A stretch of 64,000 bases of DNA from positions 1,302,001-1,366,000 of the forward strand of contig JAVTLE010000015.1 of the NCBI GenBank assembly GCA_033439295.1, in the 5' to 3' direction. Shown here in pieces: positions 23,730 to 34,457 of this stretch. The stretch is from Deuterostichococcus epilithicus. Taxonomy: Eukaryota > Chlorophyta > Trebouxiophyceae > Prasiolales > Stichococcaceae. Below the pieces are notes generated by a model. The model was not told the DNA's origin. It saw only the letters and a list, made by a program, of their open reading frames with translations, and did not search any database. Position numbers and translations under genes: made by a program. How positions within the stretch are numbered: the stretch's first letter is position 1; every line of letters begins with the position of its first letter.

Positions 23730-24570
23730 CTGCTGCACCTGCAACACGAGCCGAGCTCCCCCGTGGTCAGCGCTTCGTGCACTCGCCAGCAACTGCGACG
23801 CGCATTCGTACGGTCGTTCGGCTGACATGAAATCTACAAACCTGGCCCAAGCGGCGCCATTGCAAAGCTGCCGCGGGCCTATCACAAGGTTTTCACTTTT
23901 GGCAGCACAGGTGCAACCTCGCAGATGTGGAGGCTTGACATTTCGTGGGCAATCATTGATGGGAACACCCTCACCGCACGGTTATGGCTCCACCAAAGCA
24001 GGGTCTCGAGGCCTACAGCATGTTGGCCGGTGTTACTGCTGACGCACGACGCAAGTCCGTTTCTTCCGTGCACTTGGACAACCAAACAATACGGCGCAGC
24101 TGAAAGTTCGTGTGTGCTTGGGGTCGCTTCTTCTATGGCCTCTAGCAGTCTCTCAGTGACACAATGATAAGCATGAACTTGACCGCCTGGCTGGTACTGT
24201 TGTCGGACTAGGTCTGACAACTGACGAATGCTGGGCAAGGGTTTAAGCAATAGAAGAGGCACAGAGGGCAGCAGCAAGGTGGATCACAGATTCACAGTGA
24301 TACACGGCCCGTATCTGCGTCTGTGGGCACAAGCCGGGCTCTCCGCCAAAGCGCAGTTTTCTTGTGTCATCTTCACCAACACCGTCACGACCTGATCGCA
24401 CGCTGAACGCATCTCTCCAGTGCAGTTCTGCGGAAACTTCGGCTTTGAGCATCGCCTGATGAGAAACAAACGGCTCAAACTGACGGTTTTAGGATCTTTT
24501 CAAGTTTGAGAGTTCATTGAAGTGTTTTATGTTTCGCATGCCGCGAAGCTGATCGAGGACACACTGCCAA
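23730..24570. other. Divergent intergenic region; no supported gene
   Basis: About 0.84 kb between two divergent start codons. A 131-codon open frame on the minus strand (23882-24277) lacks the GC-rich third positions of real exons and has no family resemblance, so I treat the stretch as promoter sequence. Confidence 0.4.
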
Positions 24571-27500
24571 ATGAAGAGCTTTTTCAAGGCGCTGAGTGTC
24601 GCCAGTCCTAAAGCCACGGCGGATGATGCCGCCACCGCGGCGGCCAATGGGGAGCTGCTCGGCAAGGCGGAAGCGCTGCTGCAGAAGCTGCGCACCGGCG
24701 ATGGGGAGGACTTCCCCCTGCTCAACGAGGCCACTCGCATTGGTGAGGCGCGAAGGAGCTCGGCACCAGTAGCGGACCCAGTGCTGCACGGTGGTCCGCC
24801 TCGACATATGCTGGCAGCATGCCGTCCTCGTCAGATATGGGACAGGTGCTCAGCCGTATTCAGTTTTAGCCATGGGCGTGTGGTCTGCAGTCCAACAAGT
24901 GGAGGGCGCCGTCATGAAGATGAGCGACGGGGACGTCAAGGCGGTGTGGCGGGAACAGGTTGCCGAGCTGCAACGGGAGCTGCAGATGGCCACCGCACGC
25001 ATGCTGTCGGATGCGTCCCACCCCCCCTCCAGGTCTGACCGTGATGCTGGTACTGTGCTCTGATGCCGCCTAGACAAACGTGGGGATCAACCGCCTATTC
25101 TCAGGCCCCAGCACTGATGGTGCAGGGTATGACGCTTGCTGACATGTCATCGTTGTCCTCTGCGCAGCTCGCCGAGCGCGATCGCCAGGGCGCGAGCCGC
25201 GAGCGCCGCTGCAGACGCTTCGCAGCCGCCCAGCAGCGGAGCAGCAGAGGCAACAGGCAAGCAGCGCGCAGCTGTGCCTCGACCCGCGTCGTGGCCCGCC
25301 GCTCAAATGCGTCCGTGCGGAGTTTCCCAACCCTGACTGGTTCGCCTGCTGTGTGCAGGGAGTCTTTCACCCTGCTGTGCTATGCTGCTGCAGGCGATTC
25401 CCTGTTTGCGGGCTTGTCGGTCGTTGCCGCTGAGCCACCCGCAGCAACGGGCAGCACAATCCGGCTGGCTGCCCAGAGGCAGCCAAGCATCGCGGCTTCT
25501 GCTGATTTCGGGTTGAGCGGCGGCAGCAGCGGTGGCGCCGTGGGCGACAATGGCGCCGGGCTCTTCAGCGGCCTGGACCTCGCCGGTGAAATCTCCTTTG
25601 GCGCGGTCCCTGCGGGCGACAACATATCAGCCACCAGCCCCACGAGGTGAAATCTGTGAAATTCAGGGGCTGGACGAAAGCCCCTAGAGTCACAGCGCAC
25701 ACATGCGCTGTGTCGCCGTCAAGAGTCGGCCCTTGCTGCGCGATCGGGGACAGTCACCTCGACATCTCAGGATGACCCTTTTGACAAGCCCCCCTTCGGA
25801 GGCATCAATCTGCTCGCTGGGGTCCCTGCAGGGCACAGCTACCGGCTCAGGGCGACCTGTTCGAGGGGCTGGAGGCTGTGACGCCACCCGCGGCGGTGAG
25901 AAATGGCAGTGCGACGCCGCCGCCTGCCACGAGGGCTCACAGCGCGACGCCTTCCTCGCCCATGGCGGAGCTGCTCTCGGTGTCGTCGCCTGCCGGCTCA
26001 GCAGGTCGGTAGCATTGGTGGTGCTGCACTGTCGCCGCTGCCGGCTCAGCAGGTCGGTAGCATTGGTGGTGCTGCTCTATCGCCGCGAGTGGAGATGTGC
26101 TTCATATGATGATGTTTTACAAGCTCATGCATTCTGCGGCATCTTGCCATTAAACCCTGCCTCGCCCCCGCAGCCTATGACAGACATGCGCTTGCAAATC
26201 TGCACTGCAGACGGCGGTGCACCCCGGCCAGCTGCGCGGCGGAAGCGGCCGGGCTTCAAGGTCGGCTACGCCCGCGCAGATGAGGAGCCGCCGCCGCCTC
26301 CGGCGCGGCAGCCCTCCAATGCCAGCACAGATGGCGTGGCGCTGACGATGCCGGCGGCCAGGCCTGCGCTGCCTCCTGAGTCGGTCAGCCGACCAGCGGC
26401 CGACGTAGCGCTGCCAGCGCTCCCGCCGGGCCGGCTGGCAGCAGCCTCGCTGGTGTCTTCGGCCGGGGTCTCGGAGACCTCTACGCACGTGGGCGCGTCG
26501 ACTGCAGCAGCAGTTCCCGAATCACCACCAGTGCAGCCGGTGTCCGCCATGGGCTCGCCGCCGAGGCGGCTCCGTTCGTCATCCAGCGAGTGTCACGCCG
26601 AGGAGCTGTCATCGACAACATTACGGGAGGACCCGCACAGCGGCCTGGACTGGGTGCTGGACGACCAGTCGGCTGAGGTGACAGTGCCAGACTCTAAGGC
26701 GGCGGCGGCCGCGGCGCCGCCCGCAACAATTTCCTCAGCTGTCTCGGCGCCAGCGGCGCAGCTGCCTTTCAACCTCCTGGACGAACCCAGCCTGCAGGTA
26801 CTGCGCGTTTGCTTCCCGCCCGCTGCGCTGAATTCCAGTCCATGAGGCCACACTACACTTGCACCCGCTGCCCAGTTCATCAACGCATGGAGCGTCGGCC
26901 GCATGCGAGCGTGTTGCCGCGCTGCCCGCAGGCGGCGCCGCTGGCGCTGTTCACCGCCGGGCTGGACGGCAGCAGCTTCGGCGAGCAGGTTGCCATGGTG
27001 CGGCAGCGCGCCGACCTGGAGCACCAGCGCCTCAGCGAAGGTGCCTCCTGCTGCACTCCCGAGCTCCATTACCCGTGCCACGCACTTCGAGCGACATCGC
27101 CTGGCAGCAACTTCAGGTCGACGCGCAGGAAACTCTCGAAACCCGGCCGCCGCTGGGGCAGTGCAGGGCCATCAACGAGGAGATCTTCAACCCAGGCCCA
27201 GTATCTGAGCTCAATCTTCCAGTTGCGACTGCGTTCTGGCCTGCGACGCAGGGCTCGCGGCGGCGGTACAGGCAGAGCAGGAGGCGAAGCACAGCCGGCG
27301 GCAGCTGGCTGCCGCGGCGGACGCCGCGCAAGGTGGGCACCTGTATAGCCTGCACGAAATGCTGCTCGTCGTCTGGCCTGCTGGTCTACCTCAGTCTGCC
27401 TCTCCGTGGTACAGTAATTGCCGGGTCCGTGGTACAGTAATTGCCAGTGCGCTGGCCAAGCGGCATGGTCAGCCTCGTGCGTGTCCCGGGTCAGCGCTTT

Positions 27501-30500
27501 GCGGTCATCAGCACCGAGCGCCGCTCAGCCAAACCGTCTTGCCACAGCAGCCCATCTGCGCTTCCAACCAGGACCGACACGTGTGCTGGCTGCCGCAGCG
27601 GCCATCCAGCGGCTGCGGGACGAGGAGACCGCTGCCGTGGAGGCCGAGGACTTTGACGTGGCGGCGGACCTGAGCGGCCGGCTGGATGCTGCCGCCCGCG
27701 ACGCCGGCGCCGCGGCAGAGGCGGCGCGCGATGCTGAGGCAGGCTGCGAGTCTGCGACGCGTCGGCGCGCCGAGGTGGGTCCGCCCATGATCGCTCTTCA
27801 CCATGAGTCGCCCAAGGAACTGCAACACCACATGCGCCCATACCTGTGCGCGGGCGCCCGCTACATCACCACACCAGGAGGGCTGGCACCCGGCAACAGG
27901 CTGCCTCCACAGACTGCGACCTGGACTTGCACATGAGCACGCGGGCCTGGGAACCTGTGCGCGACGACTGGCCGCAGGCGGCGGCGCAGCAGGCGCTGGC
28001 GTGGGAGCGTGCGGCGCAGGCGCTGCAGCAGCTTGCGACCGACCAGCGCGCCCAGGCAGAGACCAGCGTCCGGCGCGCCGGCCAGGTCTGCCGGAAATAT
28101 CCTCCTGCTCTTCCTCGTCTTCGAGCAGGGTTTCCATGGTCCCGCTGAATCTCATTCAGCGGGAACATTGATCTGGATGATGGCTGCCCAGCACAGCAGC
28201 TCATGGCCCCACAACGCATCGCTGGCTGCTGCGCTTGCAAGCGAGCAATTTGTGTAGCGGACACTATCATTGTCACCCCTTTGCCTGTGCATAACTTGAA
28301 CCTGGTCGCATCCTGCCCTCCCAGGACACGGCGGCAGCAGAGACGGCGGCCGCTGAGGCGCGCGAGCGCCTTGCGGAGCTGCAGCGACGCTGCGACGAGC
28401 GGTCGGCGGAACTGGAGGCGGAAGCCGCCGAGCTGGACCTGAAGATAGCAGAGGCTTCGGCACCCATCGCCGCGGAGCGTACAGAGGCGGCCGCGTTGCT
28501 GGAAGCGCTGGAGGCTGAGGTCGAGGACCTCAGGTGCCGCGCAGTTCCGCATTGCGAAGGCTCATAGGAGGGTGCTGCACATGATGGATGTACCGACGGC
28601 CGGGACAGTGGGTTCAGGCTTCTCTCCGAAGCATATGCGTCGATCAGCACACCCCACAAGACGCCAGTGGCAGCCGCCGAGGGCGTCACTGCAGCAAGGC
28701 CACTGCTGCATCCGGACATCGCTGTTGGCTAAGACACCCCCCCTTCCTCCCCGAATGCAGGCGAAAACTGGCGGCGAAGGAGGCGGAGGCGGCAGGCGCA
28801 GCCGAGGTGCTGGCAGAAGTGGACGAGCGGGTCGCCGCCACGACCGCGGGGTACGACGCCGCGCTGCGGCGGCTGGCCAGCGACCGGGCGGCGCTGGCGG
28901 CGGAGGCCGCCGAGCGGGACGCCGCGCAGGCGGGGCTGGAGGCGGCGGCAGGGGCCGCGGCCGAGGCTGTGGAAGCGGCACGGCGCGAGCAGCGGCTCCT
29001 CGAGCAGCACGTAAGCGCCATCTGCACCGCCTGCTGGCTCTGCGCACGTGCCTGTCGTGCATCAGCGGAGTCGCTGCGAGGCGGTCTGCAGCCTCCCTGC
29101 TGCAGACGTGCTGAGCAGCCAGGGCGTTGCCGGGCCCCTGTGGGAGTGTCGGACCCGACTGCGGGCTTTCTTGGGGCACTGCGAATGTGACACTTCACGC
29201 CGCCACAGGATCCAGGCACACACACAGCTGTGCTGCAGCGCAGTGACAGTGCTGGTGTCGATCAAGTGTTCACGAGGCGCTGCCCTGGCACGCGGCAACC
29301 ACTTCGAGTGTGGCACTGCCGCTGTGCAGGCAGCGGAGGCGCTGGCAGTCGCGAACGCCTTCGTGGGCCAGGCGGAGCGCATGCGCAGCCAGGTGGAGGC
29401 GGAGCAGCGGTTGAGCGTCCTGCTGTCGCGGCTGCGCGCCGCCGAACAGGCTGCGGACGCAGACCTGCAGGTGGGCCTGGGTGCCACAGTTCTGATGCAA
29501 CTTTATTCACGGCTGCACACCAGCCCCCGCTGAAGGAGACACGTCGCGCGGCAAGCTCGTGCAGGGGCAGGTGGCGTGGGGGTGGGGTCCGCGCCCGGTG
29601 TCTGGGGGCCGGCCTGCCTGCGGGCAGGCCACTGTGCCTTGGACTCATGGGGAGTCTGCCCGGCGGGGGGCGTCACGCCACCTGCCGGCAGGCGGGGGCG
29701 TCAGTCCACATGTGCTGATGCGGTGTGCGTGCGCGCAGGAGCTGGAGCATCGGGCGGCCGCCTCGCAGGCGGCGGCGCGGGAGGCCGCGGGTGTGTGCGG
29801 CGTGCTGCAGCAGGAGACCGCCGCTGCGGAGGTCGCTGCCGCCGCCGCCGCCGCGAGACTCGCCGAGCTGGACACTGCCAAGAAGGCGGCCGCGGCGCGG
29901 CGGGTGAGGGCGGCCAGTCGCACGGGGTGCTGGCTCTTGCACGGGGCGGTGGCTGTTTGCAGATTCTGAGACAGGCGCCAGCGCTGTGAGATGCCCCCCT
30001 GCGCAGCACAGTGAGCGACACTGCGCCCCAGAGCGGATCACGAGCTGGCGCCGCTTGCCAGGCACAGACCAGCGCCAGTCCCGCCCTGCCATGCACAGGC
30101 TCAGCGTCCTGAGGGCCCCCTGCCACGTTGCGTCTGCTAACTGATGTTGGGATGATCTGAAGTCGTCCTGGAGATCGCAACATACTGCGTCGAGCATCAT
30201 GTCGGCTGAATGCAGGATTTCAAGGAGGCGGCACGGCTGTCGGCGGAGGCCAAGGCGCTTGGCGCCCAGGCGGCGGCGGACGCGGCGGCCGGCGGCGGCG
30301 GCGCGGCCCGCCTGGCGGCGCGGCGGCAGGAGGAGCAGGCGCAGCTGGCCGGGGCCGCCGCCGCTGACGAGGCGGCCGCCGCCGCTCGCAAGCAGGTGTG
30401 CTTATCGCTCTGCGGGGATGGCTGCGGCATGCTCATGCGCAGGTTCAGCCTGAGGCGCTGCCCTGCGATGAGGAGTGCAACATTTCGTAAAGTCCGGGCA

Positions 30501-31639
30501 GCTGGGTGCTTCCGCATCTGGATTCAGCCACGTCGCGCACCTGCCCTGCAGAGGCCACCTGCATGTCTGGTGTTTCACATCGACTGTATTGACTGAACAC
30601 AGGTGGCACGCACGCGGTGGCGGCGGGCATACGCCACGTCCGCTGCATTTGTCCAGCAGCTGGACACCGCGGCAGCCGCCGAGCAGTTCGAGGAGGCCGC
30701 AGCGCTGCAGGTAGTCTCCAGTAGGCTCGGGTGTCAGCATGCCCTGCTTCCAGGCTCACGTCGCTTGGCTGAGCTATGGCTGCCTTGCTCACATGTGTCT
30801 GGCAGAGTGTCGTTGTTCAAGTGGTCGTTGTTGACTTTGGTCGCTACTCTGATTGCATCGTCGAAGTCAAAGCAGCTCTCCAAAGAAGCATCTGAGTGGG
30901 AAAGGCGAAGAGCACGTGGTCGCTATCTTTTGCGAAGGTGGAGGTGGAGGCCGCAACCGAGGAGGCAGATGCGCTGGCGGCGCAGCACGGCTTCTCTGCA
31001 GCCGACGCCGCCGACATCTTGGAGGACATCACCGCGGCAAACGCCGCCTCGGCGGCCGCTGCGGCGGCGGAAGCATCCGAGGGTCCAGAGCCAGAACCAC
31101 CGGGCGCAGACCAGCCAGCAGACATGGCGTCTGACGAGCCGGATGACCCAGCAGCAGGCGACGGCCTGGCGGAAGCGTCGCCTGCGGCAGCGGCGGCGGC
31201 ACCTGATGACATCCTAGCAACAGCAGCAGACAGCGGGCCTGAGTCGCAAAGTGCCGTATCAGCGGCGGCAGCGGACGGCATGGCAGCAGCTGTTGGCGGC
31301 AGACATGAGGCAGCAGACAGCACGGCAGCAGAGGCAGGCTATGAGCTGGAAATGCAGAAGGACGCACAGCCACTAGAGCCAGACAACATGCGCAGCAAGT
31401 TGAAGGCAGCCAATGCGGCAGACAATGCTGCGTGCGATGCAGCCGAGGAGGCGCCTGCTGCTGGTGGCACAGCGCAGCCGCACGCCCCTGCCGCACCAGA
31501 GTGGGCGGTACGGGCACACCAGGTGCCTGGCTCACATGCGGCGACAGAGGAGGCGGCACAGCCGCCAGGCGTCGCTACCGAGCCAACAGAGCTGGCAACT
31601 GAGCAGGAAAACGATGCCTCAATGGTGCGCAGCAGTTGA
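24571..31639 (+). CDS. Long coiled-coil protein with UVR-like motifs
   Basis: Eighteen proposed exons: 24571-24742, 24891-25032, 25168-25310, 25394-25585, 25754-25821, 25851-25895, 26174-26797, 26932-27040, 27252-27332, 27599-27774, 27978-28085, 28325-28533, 28761-29010, 29330-29470, 29739-29903, 30216-30395, 30603-30710, 30938-31639; phases close to give 1204 residues. The first ~460 residues are low-complexity with short motifs DSLFAGL, GLFSGLDLAG, DDPFDKPPFGG and GDLFEGLE, reminiscent of adaptor-binding DPF/DLF peptides. Residues about 500-970 are Ala/Glu/Arg-rich coiled coil containing three UVR-like motifs (VEAEDFDVAADLSGRLD; DFKEAARLSAEAKAL; AEQFEEAAALQ). The tail is Ala/Pro/acidic. Related plant proteins link to membrane traffic (weak memory, inference). 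Junctions between 25.39 and 25.90 kb and the start of the last exon are uncertain, including a putative 29-base intron. Confidence 0.6.
25991..26085 (+). repeat. Two-copy 48-bp tandem repeat inside an intron
   Basis: A unit beginning TGCCGGCTCAGCAGGTCGGT occurs at 25991 and again at 26039, a period of 48 bases, with only one or two mismatches. It lies in the proposed intron 25896-26173 of the coiled-coil gene. Each copy contains a CAG/GT string that could act as a cryptic splice site. Confidence 0.8.
27403..27445 (+). repeat. Two-copy 23-bp tandem repeat inside an intron
   Basis: TCCGTGGTACAGTAATTGCC appears at 27403 and at 27426 with a GGG spacer. It is in the intron 27333-27598 of the coiled-coil gene. 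Confidence 0.8.
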
Positions 31640-31917
31640 GCAGGCAAGCGACAGTGCTGGCGGTGAAGCCGCCGCAGCGGCAGGAGCAGAAGCGCAGTAG
31701 GAGGCCGCAGCTGGATGATGAATATGTGGAGCCTGCTTCGATGGGACTGTGGGCGACATTGTATCTGCGGCTTTGTAGCAAGGCACCTTTGTGGGTAAAC
31801 CATTGGCGAACTAGGTACTGTAGGTAGTTGGGGTTCTAAAGGCCTGTCGAGGCCGGGTGAGTTTCTCTGCTTTTCACGCCTGCACGCCACTACATGACAT
31901 CAGACCGCACCCAGCAG
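31640..31917. other. Convergent intergenic region
   Basis: Under 0.3 kb separate the stop codons of the coiled-coil gene and the tRNA endonuclease gene; it can only hold overlapping or abutting 3' UTRs. Confidence 0.5.
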
Positions 31918-34186
31918 CTATGCAAAATTCCGCGCAAGCTTCGAGTTGTAGTCCCCTGGCGTGAGCACCACATCTTGCGTCGGCCCAAGCGATCCGTTCT
32001 GCTCCAGGTTGTGGTATACAACATACGGCGCATCGCGGGTGGCGCCACCTTCGCCAATGGCAGCGCCCTCGGAATCCTGTGGAAATACCACCTGCATGGC
32101 ACCAAAACCTAGGTCATGTATGGTGTTGGGGATTATCTGTCGAAAGATTGTGACCTAATCCAAGAATCACAATTTGTTGCAGCAATCCTAGAGCTTGAAA
32201 GGCTGACTTGCGAGGCACGTCCCGAGTTTGCCCCTGCAGCTTGAGACTGAGCAAGGATCGCTCTGCCAATAGAAAGAAGGTGCACCTCTGCCAGGAGGAA
32301 GTGCTTCTTGGCGCCGATGGCGCCGCGCCGCGCCGCCGCCAGCAGCACGTGGCTCCGCACCTCCATTGAGTGCTGTGTGCACCAGGAGGCGAACATGAGG
32401 AACTTGAGATGCAGGTCTCGATTGATTGACTGCCATGTCGGCAAGCCACTTCCCCAAACATGGTCCCCTGCAGCATGGCTGGCATCAGCGCCGCAGCATT
32501 GTCGCAGCAGTAGGAAACCTCTATCACTGACAACCAGCGGGTCCAGACTGGTCCTGCAAGCACAATGCTGAGCGCATTCTCGTGCTGACCGGCTTCCGCA
32601 CAAGGATGCAGCTTTTGACGCCTGATCTCGTGAGGCGTGGTTTCAAGCAGGGCATTTCGACGACTCTGGTTGCTGATACCCCTAGCACCATGCGCGCCTG
32701 GACGCGGACGCAGTACTGGGCGTGGAAGCAATGCGGGTCGCCCTGGTAGCACAGGAAGTCGCCGCCGAACTTGTGGCCGCCCGTCACGTGGAATCTGCGG
32801 CGCATGACCTTGCAATCACATGTCTGTGCAGCCGGCAGGAGCTGCAGCGTATGTACGCCGGCCACCCTTCGGGCTTCCTATTCTCAGATATGAGGAGAGA
32901 GAAGTCGGATTGAAAGCGGCACTTGATGACTTCTGATTCGATAATTACCATGTCGCAGTCAGGGCCGCCGGCAGTGCTCAGACCTCAGGATCTGGACTGC
33001 TGCGGTAGCGGGCACACTGTCAAACGGATGGCAGATGGACAAGAAAACCCTAAATCCTCTTCACAACGCGCCCTCTGCCGTGGAGGTCCCTGAAGACGAT
33101 GTGCAGCCGACGCTGCCGCGGCCGCTGCGCGTCGCCGAGCGGCTGCACCTGGCCCGTGCTGCTCCAGATGGCGGCGCCGCGCTGCGCCGACTGCATCGGC
33201 AGCGTGAAGGGACGGCCCTTGCCGACCACCGCCGCCTTCCACTCCGGCACTGCCGCCTGCGCGTGGACGTTATGTGGGTGGAAGGCGTCGGCAGATCCAT
33301 TGCAGACGCTGTAAAAAAGCCTTGATTGCAGTTGGCACTTGCAACTCGCGTCGCATGGCGGTGGCCTCAGGTGCAATATCCTGCGCGCATCGTGCGTCGT
33401 CAATCTGACGTCCCAAGCAGACAATGTCGGTGTGCTTGCTGACGCTGTCGCCATGATCTGCGCCAAGCATCTGAGAGGCACCTCTGCGACGGGTGCGGCT
33501 GTCACGGATTCCGCATGCGCCCCGCCGCCAGTGGTGTCCGGCGTTGCCGAGGCTGCTGCGTTGTCCTGCTGAGCCGCTGCTTCCGGCGATGCGGCGGCTG
33601 GCCCCAGCACACCTGCATGCGGAGCAAAGTCCTGCAACTGCGTTGCGGGCTTGATGCCCTGCACATCCGCGTGCCATTGGGGTGCGTCTGCAAGGGAGTC
33701 CAGGCGCCTGGGAGCAGCTGAATCCGCACCTAGCTCCAGTGCCAGGCCGGTCTCGTAGGGGCTGAGTTGCAGCGGCAACTCCGGATTGTCGTTGCCCTGC
33801 TCGAAACCTGTTGCGCGAACTTCCAGAACTGACGTCACGGGAGCCCTCTGGCAGCAAGCAGGCAGGCAGGCAGGCAGGCAGCGAGAGGTCTGCAGATGAC
33901 GCATGGTGTTGCACGGCAGCAAACCATGCACGATTCTCGCACCGAAGCTCGCGCCGAGGAGCGCCCCGACGATGCGATGATCCCTTCGTAATGCGACCGC
34001 AACTGCAAAGCGAAGGCAGCCTATTCACCAGGTGTATTTTTGTGTGTTGGCGCTGCCGCAGCATGCAGCAGGCGATATATGTTGTAGGAGGATTTGCAGG
34101 CAGACAAAGACGCCCTCACCTTCAGCATTCCACACGTAAACTGAAGCCTCCGGAAACAGCGCCGCAACAGCGCCTGGTGCTTCCAT
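31918..34186 (-). CDS. TSEN34: tRNA-splicing endonuclease subunit SEN34-like
   Basis: Proposed exons, 5' to 3': 34120-34186, 33943-34002, 33072-33807, 32698-32794, 32286-32402, 31918-32091; 416 residues. The N-terminal domain has VYVWNAE...LRRDHRIVGALLGASF followed by ELPLQLSPYETGLALELG. The C-terminal catalytic domain reads HIVFRDLHGRG, FHVTGGHKFGGDFLCYQGDP, HCFHAQYCVRV and GAIGAKKHFLLAEV. Tyr (LCYQ), His (FHAQ) and Lys (AKKH) of the endonuclease triad are all present, so this should be a catalytic subunit that cuts the 3' splice site of pre-tRNA introns in complex with SEN2, SEN15 and SEN54. The middle is a long low-complexity insert that may hide an extra intron (about 33313-33510). The join at 33072 needs a GC donor to give the expected RG-FHVTGG; a GT donor at 33067 plus another acceptor would insert five residues. 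The last exon is assigned by phase only. Confidence 0.83.
33857..33882 (+). repeat. (GGCA)n tetranucleotide microsatellite
   Basis: About six tandem GGCA units. In the proposed model it falls in the second intron of the SEN34-like gene, close to its acceptor on the minus strand, where it reads as a CTGC/TGCC pyrimidine-rich tract. Confidence 0.85.
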
Positions 34187-34457
34187 TTGGGGTGCGCTAA
34201 ATGAGGACGACCGCAAAGAGCCCTGGCGTGCACCTGCCTGGAATTGGGTTCGAGGGCAATGCTAAGCTGGTCTGGAAGCGACTGTTGAACTGATGAAAGG
34301 CCGTTGTGAGAGGAGGTTATGGGCGTGGGATGGGTTGCAGATGCCAGACGAATTTGTGACTGCCGGAGTGACACCAACCGTCGAGCTGTGCAGATGCGAA
34401 TGGACACGAAGCTGGAGGAGAAGATTGATTGCACGCAGTGTGTGCACCATCATAAAG
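34187..34457. other. Short intergenic gap
   Basis: About 0.27 kb between the proposed end of the glycosyltransferase gene and the start of the SEN34-like gene, both on the minus strand. It must hold the 3' UTR of the first and the promoter of the second. Confidence 0.4.

Noticed and set aside
22893-23885. 330-residue single-exon reading of the cupredoxin-like gene
   Set aside because: A strong GTGAGC donor and GCAG acceptor remove an unrelated stretch and restore signal peptide to repeat continuity; another intron leads to the conserved C-terminal strands.
23882-24277. 131-codon minus-strand open frame between two divergent genes
   Set aside because: Third codon positions are not GC-rich as in true exons, there is no motif, and it sits where two promoters must be.
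30603-31217. 205-codon plus-strand Arg/Gln-rich frame
   Set aside because: After the first exon it is the shifted frame of an Ala/Glu/acidic-rich coding tail; the alternative frame is longer, acidic and consistent with the rest of the protein.
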